Part shown: piece after piece, positions 41,328 to 50,081 of the stretch
Position numbering within the stretch: the stretch's first letter is position 1
How the letters are laid out: each line of letters starts with the position of its first letter
Assembly: GCF_001984195.1 (NCBI RefSeq)
Contig: NZ_MTQN01000011.1
Coordinates: 1,116,001-1,180,000, forward strand
DNA length: 64,000 bases
Direction of reading: 5' to 3'
Source: Kribbella sp. ALI-6-A
Lineage (GTDB): Bacteria > Actinomycetota > Actinomycetes > Propionibacteriales > Kribbellaceae
Program-made: the position numbers and the translations under genes
The notes under the pieces: model-generated
Told to the model about the DNA's origin: nothing
The model's database searches: none
Seen by the model: the letters and a program-made list of their open reading frames with translations, nothing else

Positions 41328-42860
41328 CCGATCAGTCGTAGATCCTTTGTGCTCGGTGGGCTCGCAGCGGCCGGTGCCGCCGCTGTGCCCGCTTACTCCA
41401 GCGTCGTCAACGCCACCGCCGCCGTCCCGTACCCCTTCCAGCTCGGCGTCGCGTCCGGAGAACCCGACGCGAGCAGCGTCGTGCTCTGGACGCGCCTGGC
41501 CCCCTCCCCGCTGAACGCCGACGGCCAGGGCGGGATGGCCAACACCAACGTGGTGGTCGACTGGCAGGTCTCCACCGACGACCGCTTCACCACGCTGGTC
41601 GCCTCCGGATCCGTCACCGCGACGTACGCCGCGGCCCACTCCGTGCATGTCGTCGCCGGAGGGCTCAGCCCGGACGCCGACTACTACTACCGCTTCCGCG
41701 CCCAGGGTCACCTCTCCCCGGTCGGCCGGACCCGGACCGCGCCCGCGCCGGGCACCAACGGCCGCGACCTGGTGATGGCGTTCACCTCCTGCTCGCACTA
41801 CGAGGAGGGCTACTTCACCGTCTACCGACGGATGGCCGAGGACAACCCGGGCGTCATCCTGCACCTGGGCGACTACATCTACGAGTACGGCGCGACGAGC
41901 GGCCGCCCGCGGCTGCACGCCGGGACGTCGGAGATCGTCTCGCTGGCTGACTACCGCCGCCGGTACGCGCAGTACAAGTCGGACCCCGATCTCCAGGCGG
42001 CGCACGCCGCGGCGCCGTGGATCGTCGTACCGGACGACCACGAGGTCGAGAACAATGTGGCCGGCAACGTCCGAGCCGACAGCACACCGGCCCTGACCGC
42101 GGCCCAGTGGACCGCGCGCCGGACCGCGGCGTACAAGGCGTACTACGAGAACATGCCGTTGCGGCCGGCGCAGGCTCCGGGCGGCGCGAGCATCCCGCTG
42201 TACCGCAGGCTGCCGTGGGGCAAGCTGGCCAGCTTCCACATGCTCGACACCCGGCAGTACCGCAACGACCAGGCGTGCGGCGACGGCTGGAAGGTCTGCT
42301 CGGACGCCGACCTGGCCAGCCGCAGTCTGCCGGGCAACGCCCAGGAGACCTGGTTGCTGAACAACCTCGCGCAGCGCACCGCGACCTGGGACGTGATCGG
42401 TCAGCAGGTGTTCTTCGCGCGACGGTTCAACTCGACCGGCGCGAGCATGGACTCGTGGGACGGCTACCGCGCCTCGCGGGCCCGGATCCAGCAGGGCTGG
42501 GTCGATCGCGGCGTGCGCAATCCGCTCGTGCTGACCGGTGACGTGCACCGCGCCTGGGCCAGCAACTTGGTTGCCGACTACAACAACCCGGCGTCCGCCG
42601 TGATCGGTCAGGAGCTCGTCACGAGCTCGGTCTCCTCCGGTGGCGACGGCGACGGCGCGACCACCATCCCGGATGTCGGCACGAACCCGTGGCTGAAGTT
42701 CTACAACAACCGGCGCGGGTACGTCCGGACCACGTTCAGCCCGACGCAGCTGCGCGCGGACTTCCGGGCAGTGGCCAAGGTCTCCGAACACGGCGCCGCG
42801 GCGACCACGGTGAAGTCGTTCGTTGTCGAAGAGGGCCGTCCCGGCCTGCAGACGGTCTGA
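41322..42860 (+). CDS. phoD: Secreted alkaline phosphatase/phosphodiesterase, PhoD family
   Basis: 512 aa. A Tat signal, SRRSFVLGGLAAAGAAA, then an N-terminal beta domain (PFQLGVASGEPDASSVVLWTRL) and the PhoD metallophosphatase core: SCSHYEEGYF with the Fe-binding Cys, HLGDYIYEYG, PDDHEVENN, DTRQYR, and VLTGDVHRAW. Calcium/iron-dependent enzymes of this family release phosphate from esters outside the cell. The start sits inside a 60-nt hairpin. GTTCAC (41241), GTTACAG (41263) and GGTCTCA (41274) lie on an 11-nt phase, weakly resembling PhoP boxes. Confidence 0.93.
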   Translation: MTPISRRSFVLGGLAAAGAAAVPAYSSVVNATAAVPYPFQLGVASGEPDASSVVLWTRLAPSPLNADGQGGMANTNVVVDWQVSTDDRFTTLVASGSVTATYAAAHSVHVVAGGLSPDADYYYRFRAQGHLSPVGRTRTAPAPGTNGRDLVMAFTSCSHYEEGYFTVYRRMAEDNPGVILHLGDYIYEYGATSGRPRLHAGTSEIVSLADYRRRYAQYKSDPDLQAAHAAAPWIVVPDDHEVENNVAGNVRADSTPALTAAQWTARRTAAYKAYYENMPLRPAQAPGGASIPLYRRLPWGKLASFHMLDTRQYRNDQACGDGWKVCSDADLASRSLPGNAQETWLLNNLAQRTATWDVIGQQVFFARRFNSTGASMDSWDGYRASRARIQQGWVDRGVRNPLVLTGDVHRAWASNLVADYNNPASAVIGQELVTSSVSSGGDGDGATTIPDVGTNPWLKFYNNRRGYVRTTFSPTQLRADFRAVAKVSEHGAAATTVKSFVVEEGRPGLQTV

Positions 42861-42872
42861 GGGGGAACGGAC

Positions 42873-44123
42873 ATGCACAGGATTCTGGGGATCACCGTCG
42901 CGTCGGTGCTGCTCGGCGCGACCGGCGTACTGACTGCTCAGGCGGCACCGGCCGCCGTCGCGGCGCCCACGTGGGTGACCGCGAACAGCGACTCCACCGG
43001 CGACCAGGACGGCGCGGCGATCGCGACCAACCGGAACGGGTACGTCGCGGTGGTCTGGGAGGACGACCGCGACACCACGGCGCCGGAGGACAACGCGCAC
43101 AGCGAGATCTATCTTCGGCTGTTCCGCAACGGGACGGCGGTCTACGAGAAGAAGCTGTCGGCCGCCGGCGGCAGTGGCGTCACCAACTGGCGGCACCTGA
43201 CGCCGGACGTCGGTCTGGACGACAAGGGCAACGCGGTCGTGGTGTGGGCCGACGACCCGGACGGCAACGGCTACTACAACATCCCGTACCGGGTGGTGAA
43301 CACCGCCGGGACCGTCACGGCGTCCGGCAGCGCGAACACCAGCTCGGACGGGCAGCAGATCAAGCCGCGCGTCGCGGTCGACCCGGACGGCGCTCCGTCG
43401 AGCGCGGCCGTCGCGTTCACCGTCGCCTGGGAAGACATTCAGACCGGTACGCCGGCCACGATCAAGGCGGCCGGGTTCACCGGCCCGACCACGCGCGCCT
43501 GGGAGGTGACCGCCTCGGCGACGACCGGGCAGCACCACAATCCCGATGTCGCGGTGTCGGCGTCCGGCGACGCGGTCGTGGTCTGGGACGACGACGGTGA
43601 CGCCAACGCGTCGTACGACGTGGGCTTGGTCCGGCTGGCCCGGACGAACGGTGCGGTCAACCTCTCCCGCCGTACGGCGAACGCCACGCTCACCGGGGAG
43701 CAGACCCGCGCGAGCGTCGCGGCCAACTTCAACGGCGACTTCGCTGTCGCGTGGCAGTCGGGTACTTCGGGTGCGACGCGCTCCTTCACCTCCACCGGCG
43801 CGGCGCGCCACGCGGACGTGCAGGTGGCAACAGGCGTGAGGCTTCCGTCCATCGGCATCGACGACCAGGCCAACACCGTCGTCGGCTGGACTGCCCAGGC
43901 CACCGACCTCGACGTCTGGCTCCGAGGCTTCGGCCCGAACGGCACCGACACCGGCCGCCTCACCGCCCAACGCCTCAGCCAGGCCACCACCGGCCGCCAG
44001 GAACAACTGGCGGTTGCGGTGTCCCCGTGGTCGGAGGTCGCCATCGCCTACACCGACGACAACGACGGCAACACGTTCGACCAGGTCATCCTCGGCCACA
44101 GCTTCGCCAACAACGGCTGGTGA
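42873..44123 (+). CDS. Secreted repeat protein, probable beta-propeller
   Basis: 416 aa. Signal peptide HRILGITVASVLLGATGVLTAQA. The mature part repeats about seven times a block like P-x-V-x-x-D-x-x-G-x-A-V-V-V-W-x-D-D: for instance GYVAVVWEDDRD, GNAVVVWADDPDGN, VAFTVAWEDIQ, GDAVVVWDDDGD, FAVAWQSG, NTVVGWTAQ and VAIAYTDDNDGN. Acidic loops could bind Ca2+. Starts 12 nt after phoD with GAGGGGGAACGGAC upstream, so it is cotranscribed with it. Function unknown; a partner of, or surface anchor for, the phosphatase is conceivable. Confidence 0.8.
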   Translation: MHRILGITVASVLLGATGVLTAQAAPAAVAAPTWVTANSDSTGDQDGAAIATNRNGYVAVVWEDDRDTTAPEDNAHSEIYLRLFRNGTAVYEKKLSAAGGSGVTNWRHLTPDVGLDDKGNAVVVWADDPDGNGYYNIPYRVVNTAGTVTASGSANTSSDGQQIKPRVAVDPDGAPSSAAVAFTVAWEDIQTGTPATIKAAGFTGPTTRAWEVTASATTGQHHNPDVAVSASGDAVVVWDDDGDANASYDVGLVRLARTNGAVNLSRRTANATLTGEQTRASVAANFNGDFAVAWQSGTSGATRSFTSTGAARHADVQVATGVRLPSIGIDDQANTVVGWTAQATDLDVWLRGFGPNGTDTGRLTAQRLSQATTGRQEQLAVAVSPWSEVAIAYTDDNDGNTFDQVILGHSFANNGW

Positions 44124-44132
44124 TCCGCTGAT

Positions 44133-44171
44133 CCGGGTGTCCTGGGGAGAGATCGACCCCAGGACATCCGG
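44133..44171 (+). terminator. Terminator of the phoD operon
   Basis: A 15-bp stem with one G-U pair: CCGGGTGTCCTGGGG (44133-44147) and CCCCAGGACATCCGG (44157-44171), 9-nt loop, then TT. Confidence 0.8.
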
Positions 44172-44397
44172 TTGCACCAGGCAACTAAACGCGGTCGACT
44201 CTGGAGCACACCGCCTCGACTCCACGGAAGACCGCCGCGATCTGCTCGCGGACCGAACGTTCAGACCCTCAACGCTGCTGACCCCTAGGATCTGGCTCGC
44301 ACCGGGCGGCGCGCGTAGCGTCCTGACTCGTAATCGCTGTCAGGAGCCGGGCGGCCATCTCGCCCCGCGGATCACGCCACAGCTGGAGGGAGTCATC

Positions 44398-45042
44398 ATG
44401 CACGGATCACCACTTGGCATGACAGGCGACTACGAGCAACGTACGGGCTGGCTCCTGGACGGCGCGGCCGTTGCCTTTCTGGTTGCGTACGCCGTGCCGA
44501 TTCTGCACCCCGGTCTGTCGCCTGCCTGGGTTCGGGCTTGCGCGGTCGCCAGCTGGACTGTCTGGGGATTGTTTGCTGCCGACTACTTCATCAGACTGAG
44601 CCTGGCCGAGGATCGAAGGCGGTTCGTTCGAGGGAACCTGGTCGCTCTGGCGGTGATCGTGCTGCCGCTTCTGCGACCAATGCGTCTTGTCCGGCTGCTT
44701 CCGGTACTGGCGAGGATGCAGCATGCCGGGATGTCTCTGCGGGGTCGGGCGACGACGTACGTCGTCGCTGGCGCGGTTCTACTGGGGTTTGTGGCCTCAC
44801 TGGCCGTGCTGGATGCGGAGCGCGGTAGCACCGAAGCCAACATCACCTCGTTCGGTGACGCGCTCTGGTGGGCCACCACGACGGTGACAACGGTCGGCTA
44901 CGGCGACCACTTCCCCACTACCGGCGAAGGCCGGATCGTAGGCGTGGGTCTGATGCTCGGCGGCATCGCCCTCGTTGGCACGGTGACCGCCGCGCTCGCG
45001 AGCTGGTTTGTCGAGCAGCAAAGCAAAGAGGTCCCGAAGTAG
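44398..45042 (+). CDS. Voltage-gated-like potassium channel
   Basis: 214 aa. Four to six short hydrophobic segments with an Arg-bearing segment (MRLVRLLPVLARM) like a reduced S4, then a pore loop WWATTTVTTVGYGDHFP with the K+ selectivity filter TVGYGD and a final TM helix (IVGVGLMLGGIALVG). The layout resembles short KvAP-like or Kch-type bacterial channels without RCK domains. ATG 44398 has GGAGGG about 7 nt upstream. Alone in its transcription unit. Confidence 0.9.
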   Translation: MHGSPLGMTGDYEQRTGWLLDGAAVAFLVAYAVPILHPGLSPAWVRACAVASWTVWGLFAADYFIRLSLAEDRRRFVRGNLVALAVIVLPLLRPMRLVRLLPVLARMQHAGMSLRGRATTYVVAGAVLLGFVASLAVLDAERGSTEANITSFGDALWWATTTVTTVGYGDHFPTTGEGRIVGVGLMLGGIALVGTVTAALASWFVEQQSKEVPK

Positions 45043-45221
45043 ACGGGCCCACGGCCGCTGTCACAGCCTTGGACGGCCAGTCAGGGACTGGGATTAGCCA
45101 TCTCCGGGGGACGGTGGTCAGCGAACGAGAACCGTCGCGACCGATCGCGAGAATCGCCGGATCCCCTGTCCTGCAAGGGATACAGAAGAAACTGTCGGTG
45201 GCGTAGTACACAGTTATCGGT

Positions 45222-46445
45222 ATGACGAACTGGGGCACGCGGCCGATCTGGTCGATGAGCGGCAGCGACATGCTCGCTGCCCTCGACGCGGTCCACGCTG
45301 ACCTCGCGCGCCTGCAGACCTACCGACTCGAGCTCCTGGCCGCCCTCGACGCCAACGGCCACGCGGCCGAGCTCGGCGCCCGCGACACGGCCGAACTCAT
45401 CGCGTTCCGCCACCGCCTGGACCCCCGTGAGGTCCGCCGGGATCTCCGCCTGGCAACGGCGCTCCCGAAATACCCCGATGTCCAGGCCGCACTGACCTCC
45501 CCCGACGGCAGTTCGGCCGATCAGCCGGACCTGCACCCCGCGCAAGCCGAAGCCATCGTCACGACCCTGGAGCGAATCCCGACCGCCGCAATGGTCCCCG
45601 TCGAGCACCTGCGAGTCGCCGAACAGCAGATGGTCAAGGCCGCCCAAGCCCTCAACCCTTCCGACCTCCGCACGTTGGGCAAGCGGATCCGCGACAGACT
45701 GGACACCGACGGCACAGAACCCGCCGAGGCCCGCGCCCTGGCCGCCGAAACACTGTGGCTCAAGCGCGGCGACCTCGGCGTCGAGTTCGGCGGCTACCTG
45801 GCCGGCGAAAATGCCGAGCTGTTCCAAACCCTGATCGTCGCCGGCGCCCGCCCCTACCTGACCGCCGACGGCGAACGCGACCCGCGAAGCCGAGGCAAGC
45901 GCCAGGCCGACGCACTCACCCAACTCCTCACCACCGCCGCCGCCACCGGCTCAGCAGCCCCCGCCCACGGCAGCATCAAGCCCCACCTGACCGTCACCAT
46001 CGATCTAGAGAACCTCAAATCCGCAACCGGCACAGGCGTCCTCGGCTCCGGCACCACCCTGTCGGCCTCAGCAATACGCCGCATCGCCTGCGACGCCGGC
46101 ATCATCCCGCTGGTCCTCGGCAGCACCTCCGAGCCCCTCGACGTCGGCACCGAACACCGCTTCGTCACCCAAGCCATCCGTCACGCCCTCAACACGAGAG
46201 ACAGCGGCTGCGTCATCTGCAAGGCACCTCCGGCAATGTGCGACGCCCACCACATCGTCCACTGGGCAGACGGAGGCCGCACCGACATCACCAACCTCGC
46301 ACTGCTGTGCAAGCCCCACCACATCGCAGTCCACCAAGGCCATTGGACCGTCCACTTCCAGAACGGCCGCCCCCACTACACCCGCCCCGCCTGGTCCACC
46401 ACCCCCAACAAACCATCCAAGGACCCGCCGTCCACCGCCGCCTGA
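45222..46445 (+). CDS. DUF222 / HNH endonuclease-domain protein (13E12 type)
   Basis: 407 aa. The N-terminal two thirds is DUF222 (ALDAVHADLARLQTYRLELL.., LDPREVRRDLRLATALP, ADALTQLL), and the C-terminal HNH module is CVICKAPPAMCDAHHIVHWADGG..NLALLCKPHH with two Cys pairs and the HH-N-H residues. This family (REP13E12 in mycobacteria) is multi-copy in actinobacteria and of uncertain role; nuclease action on DNA is likely but unproven. ATG 45222. A 1.1 kb gene-free repeat region starts immediately after its stop. Confidence 0.92.
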   Translation: MTNWGTRPIWSMSGSDMLAALDAVHADLARLQTYRLELLAALDANGHAAELGARDTAELIAFRHRLDPREVRRDLRLATALPKYPDVQAALTSPDGSSADQPDLHPAQAEAIVTTLERIPTAAMVPVEHLRVAEQQMVKAAQALNPSDLRTLGKRIRDRLDTDGTEPAEARALAAETLWLKRGDLGVEFGGYLAGENAELFQTLIVAGARPYLTADGERDPRSRGKRQADALTQLLTTAAATGSAAPAHGSIKPHLTVTIDLENLKSATGTGVLGSGTTLSASAIRRIACDAGIIPLVLGSTSEPLDVGTEHRFVTQAIRHALNTRDSGCVICKAPPAMCDAHHIVHWADGGRTDITNLALLCKPHHIAVHQGHWTVHFQNGRPHYTRPAWSTTPNKPSKDPPSTAA

Positions 46446-46462
46446 TCCACGGGGCGGGCCGC

Positions 46463-47260
46463 GCTGCATTGGCAGTGCGCCGCGCCGCACCGTGGTGCGT
46501 TGCCAGTGCGCCGCGTTGCGTTGGCAATGCGCCGCGGCTGACCCGTGGTGCGCATCGCCGGTCCCCGCGACCGAGCCGCACTGCGTCGGCGGCGCGCCCG
46601 TCGCGCTGCGTCAGCGATGCACCCTGCCATGCTGCTTCGGCAGCGCGCCGCCGTGCTGCTTGGGCAGGGCGCCGCGCGCGTGCCGCGCTGCATCGGCGGT
46701 GCGCCGATCGTGCCGCGTCGGCAGTGCGCCGACCCGCTGCCTGCAGAGACGATGCTCGCCGTGAACGGCGGCCGGGCTGGCGTCGAGCTCGAGCGACAGC
46801 CGCGGGCCGCGCTGCATCGGCAGTGGCCGCGGCCGGGGCCGAGCCGTGCGGTACTGGGCAGTGCGCCGCGCGCACTACGTCGACAGTGCGCGGCGACCGA
46901 GGCGCGCTGCATTGGCGATGCCCCGCAGCCGAGCCCGTGATGTGTTAGCGGAGTGCGCCGCGGCCGAGTCGAGCTGCGTCGGCGGTACTCCCGACATGCT
47001 GCGTGCACTGCGCTGCGTGCCCGGCGACGATCTCGACCCCATGCGCGTGTGCTTCGGCAGTACGCCGCAAGTGTTGCTTAGGCAGGGTGCCGCGGCCGAA
47101 CCGTGCCGCTGCGTCGGCGGTGCGGCGCGACGGAGCGCAGCCGCATCGCCAGTGCCCCGCAGCCGAGCCGTGCTGCCATTGCCGGTGCCCCGGCGGCCGA
47201 GCCCGGCCGCATCGCCGGTCCCCCGCGACCGAGCCCTGCCGCATCACCAGTCCCCTGCGG
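46463..47260. repeat. Array of about two dozen degenerate 24-36 bp repeats
   Basis: Consensus close to CTGCRTCGGCAGTGCGCCGC, often extended by GGCCGAGCCGTG to a long form (about 33-36 bp); the short form is about 24-26 bp. Clear copies begin near 46463, 46516, 46581, 46606, 46632, 46656, 46688, 46812, 46849, 46906, 46974, 47050, 47075, 47108, 47141, 47172, 47206 and 47238. A diverged gap lies at about 46736-46810. Unit lengths are not multiples of 3 and no frame carries a recognisable protein, so it is non-coding. Function unknown. Confidence 0.8.
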
Positions 47261-47310
47261 CAGTCTCACCGAGCAGCTGGCCGGGGAAATGCTTTGCGCG
47301 CTCGGCGCGG

Positions 47311-47450
47311 CTTGGGGTACGCCGGCGCGGCTCGGGGAACGTGGGTGCGGCTTGGGGTACGCGGGCGCGCCTTGAGGTACGTGAGCGCGCCTTGGGCTGC
47401 CTGGATGCGGCGTCGGGTGCGTGGATGCGACGTGGAGCGTGGGACATATG
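47311..47450. repeat. 20-bp tandem repeat block
   Basis: Seven consecutive units in exact 20-nt phase from 47311; the first four or five are close to CTTGGGGTACGTGGGCGCGG, the last ones decay. It differs from the array just upstream. The remaining 47451-47563 holds no gene; it includes the region before the MazG-like start. Confidence 0.85.
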
Positions 47451-47563
47451 CGGCCCTCGCCGGCACAACGGTGAGACGCTGCCGGCTCCGGAGCACCTTC
47501 AGCAGCCCGAGCCCACAATCCTCAACCCGCCACCATGTCCACGCCATCTGATTGGCTGACCCC

Positions 47564-47896
47564 GTGGACATCACCGAGCTATCCGACCGCGCCGAACGCA
47601 TCTCCGCCCGGTACGGCGACCATCTCGGCATCGAGCGGGACGGCGACTGGTTCTTGCTCAAGTTGCAGGAGGAGCTCGGTGAGCTCACCCAGTCTTACCT
47701 CCAGGTCACCGGCCGTGCCCGGACGAAGGGGCTGACCGCCGAGGAGATTCGCGAGGACTTCGAGGTGGAGTTTGCCGACGTGCTGTGTCAGTTGCTGCTG
47801 CTCGCCCGGCACCACAAGGTCGACGTACCGGCTGCGGTTGAGCGGAAGTGGCTCTTCCGCGAAGCCCAGTTGAGCGACCCGGGCGCGCGTTCCTGA
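47564..47896 (+). CDS. MazG-like nucleotide pyrophosphohydrolase
   Basis: 110 aa, single domain. The helical MazG-type metal site is visible: KLQEELGELTQSYLQ (ExxE) and, 35 residues on, VEFADVLCQLLLLARHH (ExxD). Such proteins hydrolyse NTPs or non-canonical nucleotides to monophosphates. GTG 47564 (DITELSDRAERIS) is the best start; TTG 47552 would add MADP. The last 191 nt are overlapped on the other strand by the reading frame of the HAAS-like gene. Confidence 0.82.
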   Translation: MDITELSDRAERISARYGDHLGIERDGDWFLLKLQEELGELTQSYLQVTGRARTKGLTAEEIREDFEVEFADVLCQLLLLARHHKVDVPAAVERKWLFREAQLSDPGARS

Positions 47897-48458
47897 TCAG
47901 GAAGAACAGCATCACGAGCGGCGCCGCAGCCAGTGCGACCAGGACCGGCGCCAGGAACCACTCCGGATAGCTGTAGGCGCCGCAGCTCAGGATCACGCCC
48001 TCGCTGTCGGTTCGGCAGCCCGTGCCGGACAGGTTGCCCAGCATCGCCACCGGCAGGTACCCGAAGGGCAGCACGAGCGTGCCCAGGATCTTCTCCTCGC
48101 GGGTCCACCGGTCCGAGGTCCACAGCAACGCGACGCCGGCAAACCAACCGACCAGCGCCACGAACCCACCGAACGGCAGCAGCAACAGCGCCGCCACGTC
48201 CCGGCTCCGGTACCGCGGCTGGACCCGGTCGACCAGAACCAATCCCTCGGTCCTCGCCGCCACCAACGCGTCGGGATCGCCGATCCGGGCTAGCATCGCC
48301 TTGACCTGCTCCGAAGACTCGGCGCGCTCCGAGGCGATCCGCGACTCGACCTCGGCCAGCAGCGCGGCCCGTCGGTTCTCCGGCAGCCGCTCGGCGGCGC
48401 TGCGCAGGTACGTCAGATACGCGTCAACCAGCTCGTCGGCGCTGTGCTTCACAGGCAT
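47706..48458 (-). CDS. HAAS-like membrane protein, C-terminus doubtful
   Basis: 250 aa as read. The N-terminal helical domain (HSADELVDAYLTYLRSAAERLP..RRAALLAEVESRI) resembles the HAAS domain of PadR-linked membrane proteins. Three TM helices follow (VAALLLLPFGGFVALVGW.., LGTLVLPFGYLPVAML, FLAPVLVALAAAPLVMLFFL). After LIRNARPG the frame runs 190 nt antisense to the MazG-like gene as Arg/Pro/Ser-rich sequence without family character. A TGA in another frame lies at 47897-47899, so a small frameshift or lost stop is likely and the true end may be near 47890. Confidence 0.65.
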   Translation of the reverse strand: MPVKHSADELVDAYLTYLRSAAERLPENRRAALLAEVESRIASERAESSEQVKAMLARIGDPDALVAARTEGLVLVDRVQPRYRSRDVAALLLLPFGGFVALVGWFAGVALLWTSDRWTREEKILGTLVLPFGYLPVAMLGNLSGTGCRTDSEGVILSCGAYSYPEWFLAPVLVALAAAPLVMLFFLIRNARPGRSTGLRGRATSAQPQPVRRPCGAGRAAATDTARRQTPPRSPRESPRRSAPSSGHGR

Positions 48459-48521
48459 GCTGTTCCCCCGTCGCCGGTTGTGCTCCGGCCCACCCTAGCG
48501 ACGGGGAGTTTCACCGAGATC

Positions 48522-50081
48522 TCACGCGGTCTTCGGCCGGACCGAGAACATGATCGCGAGCACAGCCCCTGGGATCGCATAGCGCCACAGCGGCCCCAGA
48601 TCGAACAGGACCGGCAACAAACACAGCAACAGCAGATCGAACCCCCGAATCGGCTGCGAGAACAGCCCCGGCGGAATCGCCCCCATCGGCGACGCAACCA
48701 GCGGGCCCGCGTACGACGGTGGGCGGGCGGACGCCTGACGGACGACCCCGGACAAAATCCCGGCGGCCACCGCGAAGGCTGTCGGCGCATCACCCAGCGC
48801 CGGCGCGGCAGCCGTCGTCCACAGCAGCACGAACACCCCCGGCACGACGGCCATCGCGACCCGCAGATCACGCAGGTCCATGCCGAGCGCGCGCACCAAC
48901 CCGGTCGACCGGCACACCGACCGAAGCCCGTCCATCAACGGCCGCGTCGCGACGAACCCGGCAAACGCCGCCGCCAGCGGCACCAGTACGTCGTACCCGG
49001 TGCCGGCCACGGCGTACGGAACAACCAGCAGCCCAGCGCCCACGATCAGCCGCCGCGGCCAGCGCAGCACCCGCCGGAACTCGCGATGAATGATCGCCTG
49101 CACGCGCTCCCCACGCCCGCGCCGCGACTTCAGCCGCCCGACCGTCCGCCAGTGCCGCCCGGCGACGACGTCGGCGAGCAGGCTGACGTCCATGGTGATC
49201 GCGGCTCCGGCCATTCCGGCCAGCAACTCACCACCGGCCACCACGGACGGCTTGGGCAGCCGTCGCAGCGAACGAGCCGTCATCAGCACCGCGGCCACAG
49301 CCACGGCCAAACCGAGCGTTCCGATGACGAGAGCACGCTGCTGATGGATCGGCAGGCCGGAGGACGAGCCCGGGATGCTGTAGGCCCTCCCGATCAACAC
49401 CGCCTCCGGCTCCGGGGAGAACGCGTTCTCCCGCGATTCCACCGCCAGCGCAACCGCCGGAATCGCCGCGAGCACGAGGAGGCCGTCCGCGATCCGCAGC
49501 GCCCACCTGGTTGCCCTCGGCGACTGCTGGGCCCACACAGTCGCGCAGGCGACACAGACCAGCAGCGCGGTCGAGACAATCGTTGCCTCGATCACGAACC
49601 ACAGCGATGCCCCGAACACCGCGAAGCCGACCACCGCGAACAACGCCCCGATCACCGCCGCGACAACGATCACCAGCCGGTACGCCGGCATCAGCACCGC
49701 GCCACGATCCAACGGCGTCGCCAGCAACCAGAAGCCGGTCGCGCGGGAGCCCGACACCGGGCCCACGCTGAGCAGAATCCGCAGCATGCCCGCCACCAGT
49801 AGCGGGAACAGGATCAGCGGCACGTAGTCGAGCACCAGCAGGCAGGACGTCGTCGTGCACGACGCCGAGTTCTCGTTCAGGTGCCGTACGACGTTCCCGC
49901 CTGTCGCGCCGACCATCGCCAGCGCGAAGACCACCAGGTACACGTCCTCGAACTGCTGCCAGAACGTGCGATCCGCCTTGCCCCGCCGGACCTTGCGCAT
50001 CCACTTGCGCAGTTCCGCCGAGCGAGGGATCGGCCCGAAGTCGGCCGGGTCGAAGACCACCGGCCCGTCGGCGGCGCTCAC
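48522..50081 (-). CDS. ABC transporter permease-like membrane protein (DUF6297 type)
   Basis: 519 aa with about 12 to 14 hydrophobic segments. A soluble N-terminus (VFDPADFGPIPRSAELRKWMRKVRRGKADRTFWQ in parts) is characteristic of actinobacterial permeases labelled DUF6297; SRATGFWLLATPLDRG is a conserved segment. GTG at 50081 overlaps the ATPase stop as GTGA, so the two are coupled. Probably the membrane part of an exporter; the substrate is unknown. The third gene of the operon is a methyltransferase. Confidence 0.8.
   Translation of the reverse strand: MSAADGPVVFDPADFGPIPRSAELRKWMRKVRRGKADRTFWQQFEDVYLVVFALAMVGATGGNVVRHLNENSASCTTTSCLLVLDYVPLILFPLLVAGMLRILLSVGPVSGSRATGFWLLATPLDRGAVLMPAYRLVIVVAAVIGALFAVVGFAVFGASLWFVIEATIVSTALLVCVACATVWAQQSPRATRWALRIADGLLVLAAIPAVALAVESRENAFSPEPEAVLIGRAYSIPGSSSGLPIHQQRALVIGTLGLAVAVAAVLMTARSLRRLPKPSVVAGGELLAGMAGAAITMDVSLLADVVAGRHWRTVGRLKSRRGRGERVQAIIHREFRRVLRWPRRLIVGAGLLVVPYAVAGTGYDVLVPLAAAFAGFVATRPLMDGLRSVCRSTGLVRALGMDLRDLRVAMAVVPGVFVLLWTTAAAPALGDAPTAFAVAAGILSGVVRQASARPPSYAGPLVASPMGAIPPGLFSQPIRGFDLLLLCLLPVLFDLGPLWRYAIPGAVLAIMFSVRPKTA

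Noticed and set aside
41235..44225. 996-codon antisense frame over phoD and the repeat protein
   Set aside because: Arg/Gly/Val-rich shadow of two well-supported secreted proteins; arises from high GC at third codon positions.
46463..47450. Reading the repeat region as a CRISPR array
   Set aside because: Repeats are degenerate, of variable length and contiguous, with no unique spacers of constant size and no cas genes nearby.
46846..47559. 237-codon frame through the repeat arrays as a gene
   Set aside because: Translation is Arg/Ala/Pro-rich without a family; unit lengths of 20 and 24-36 bp do not keep the frame.
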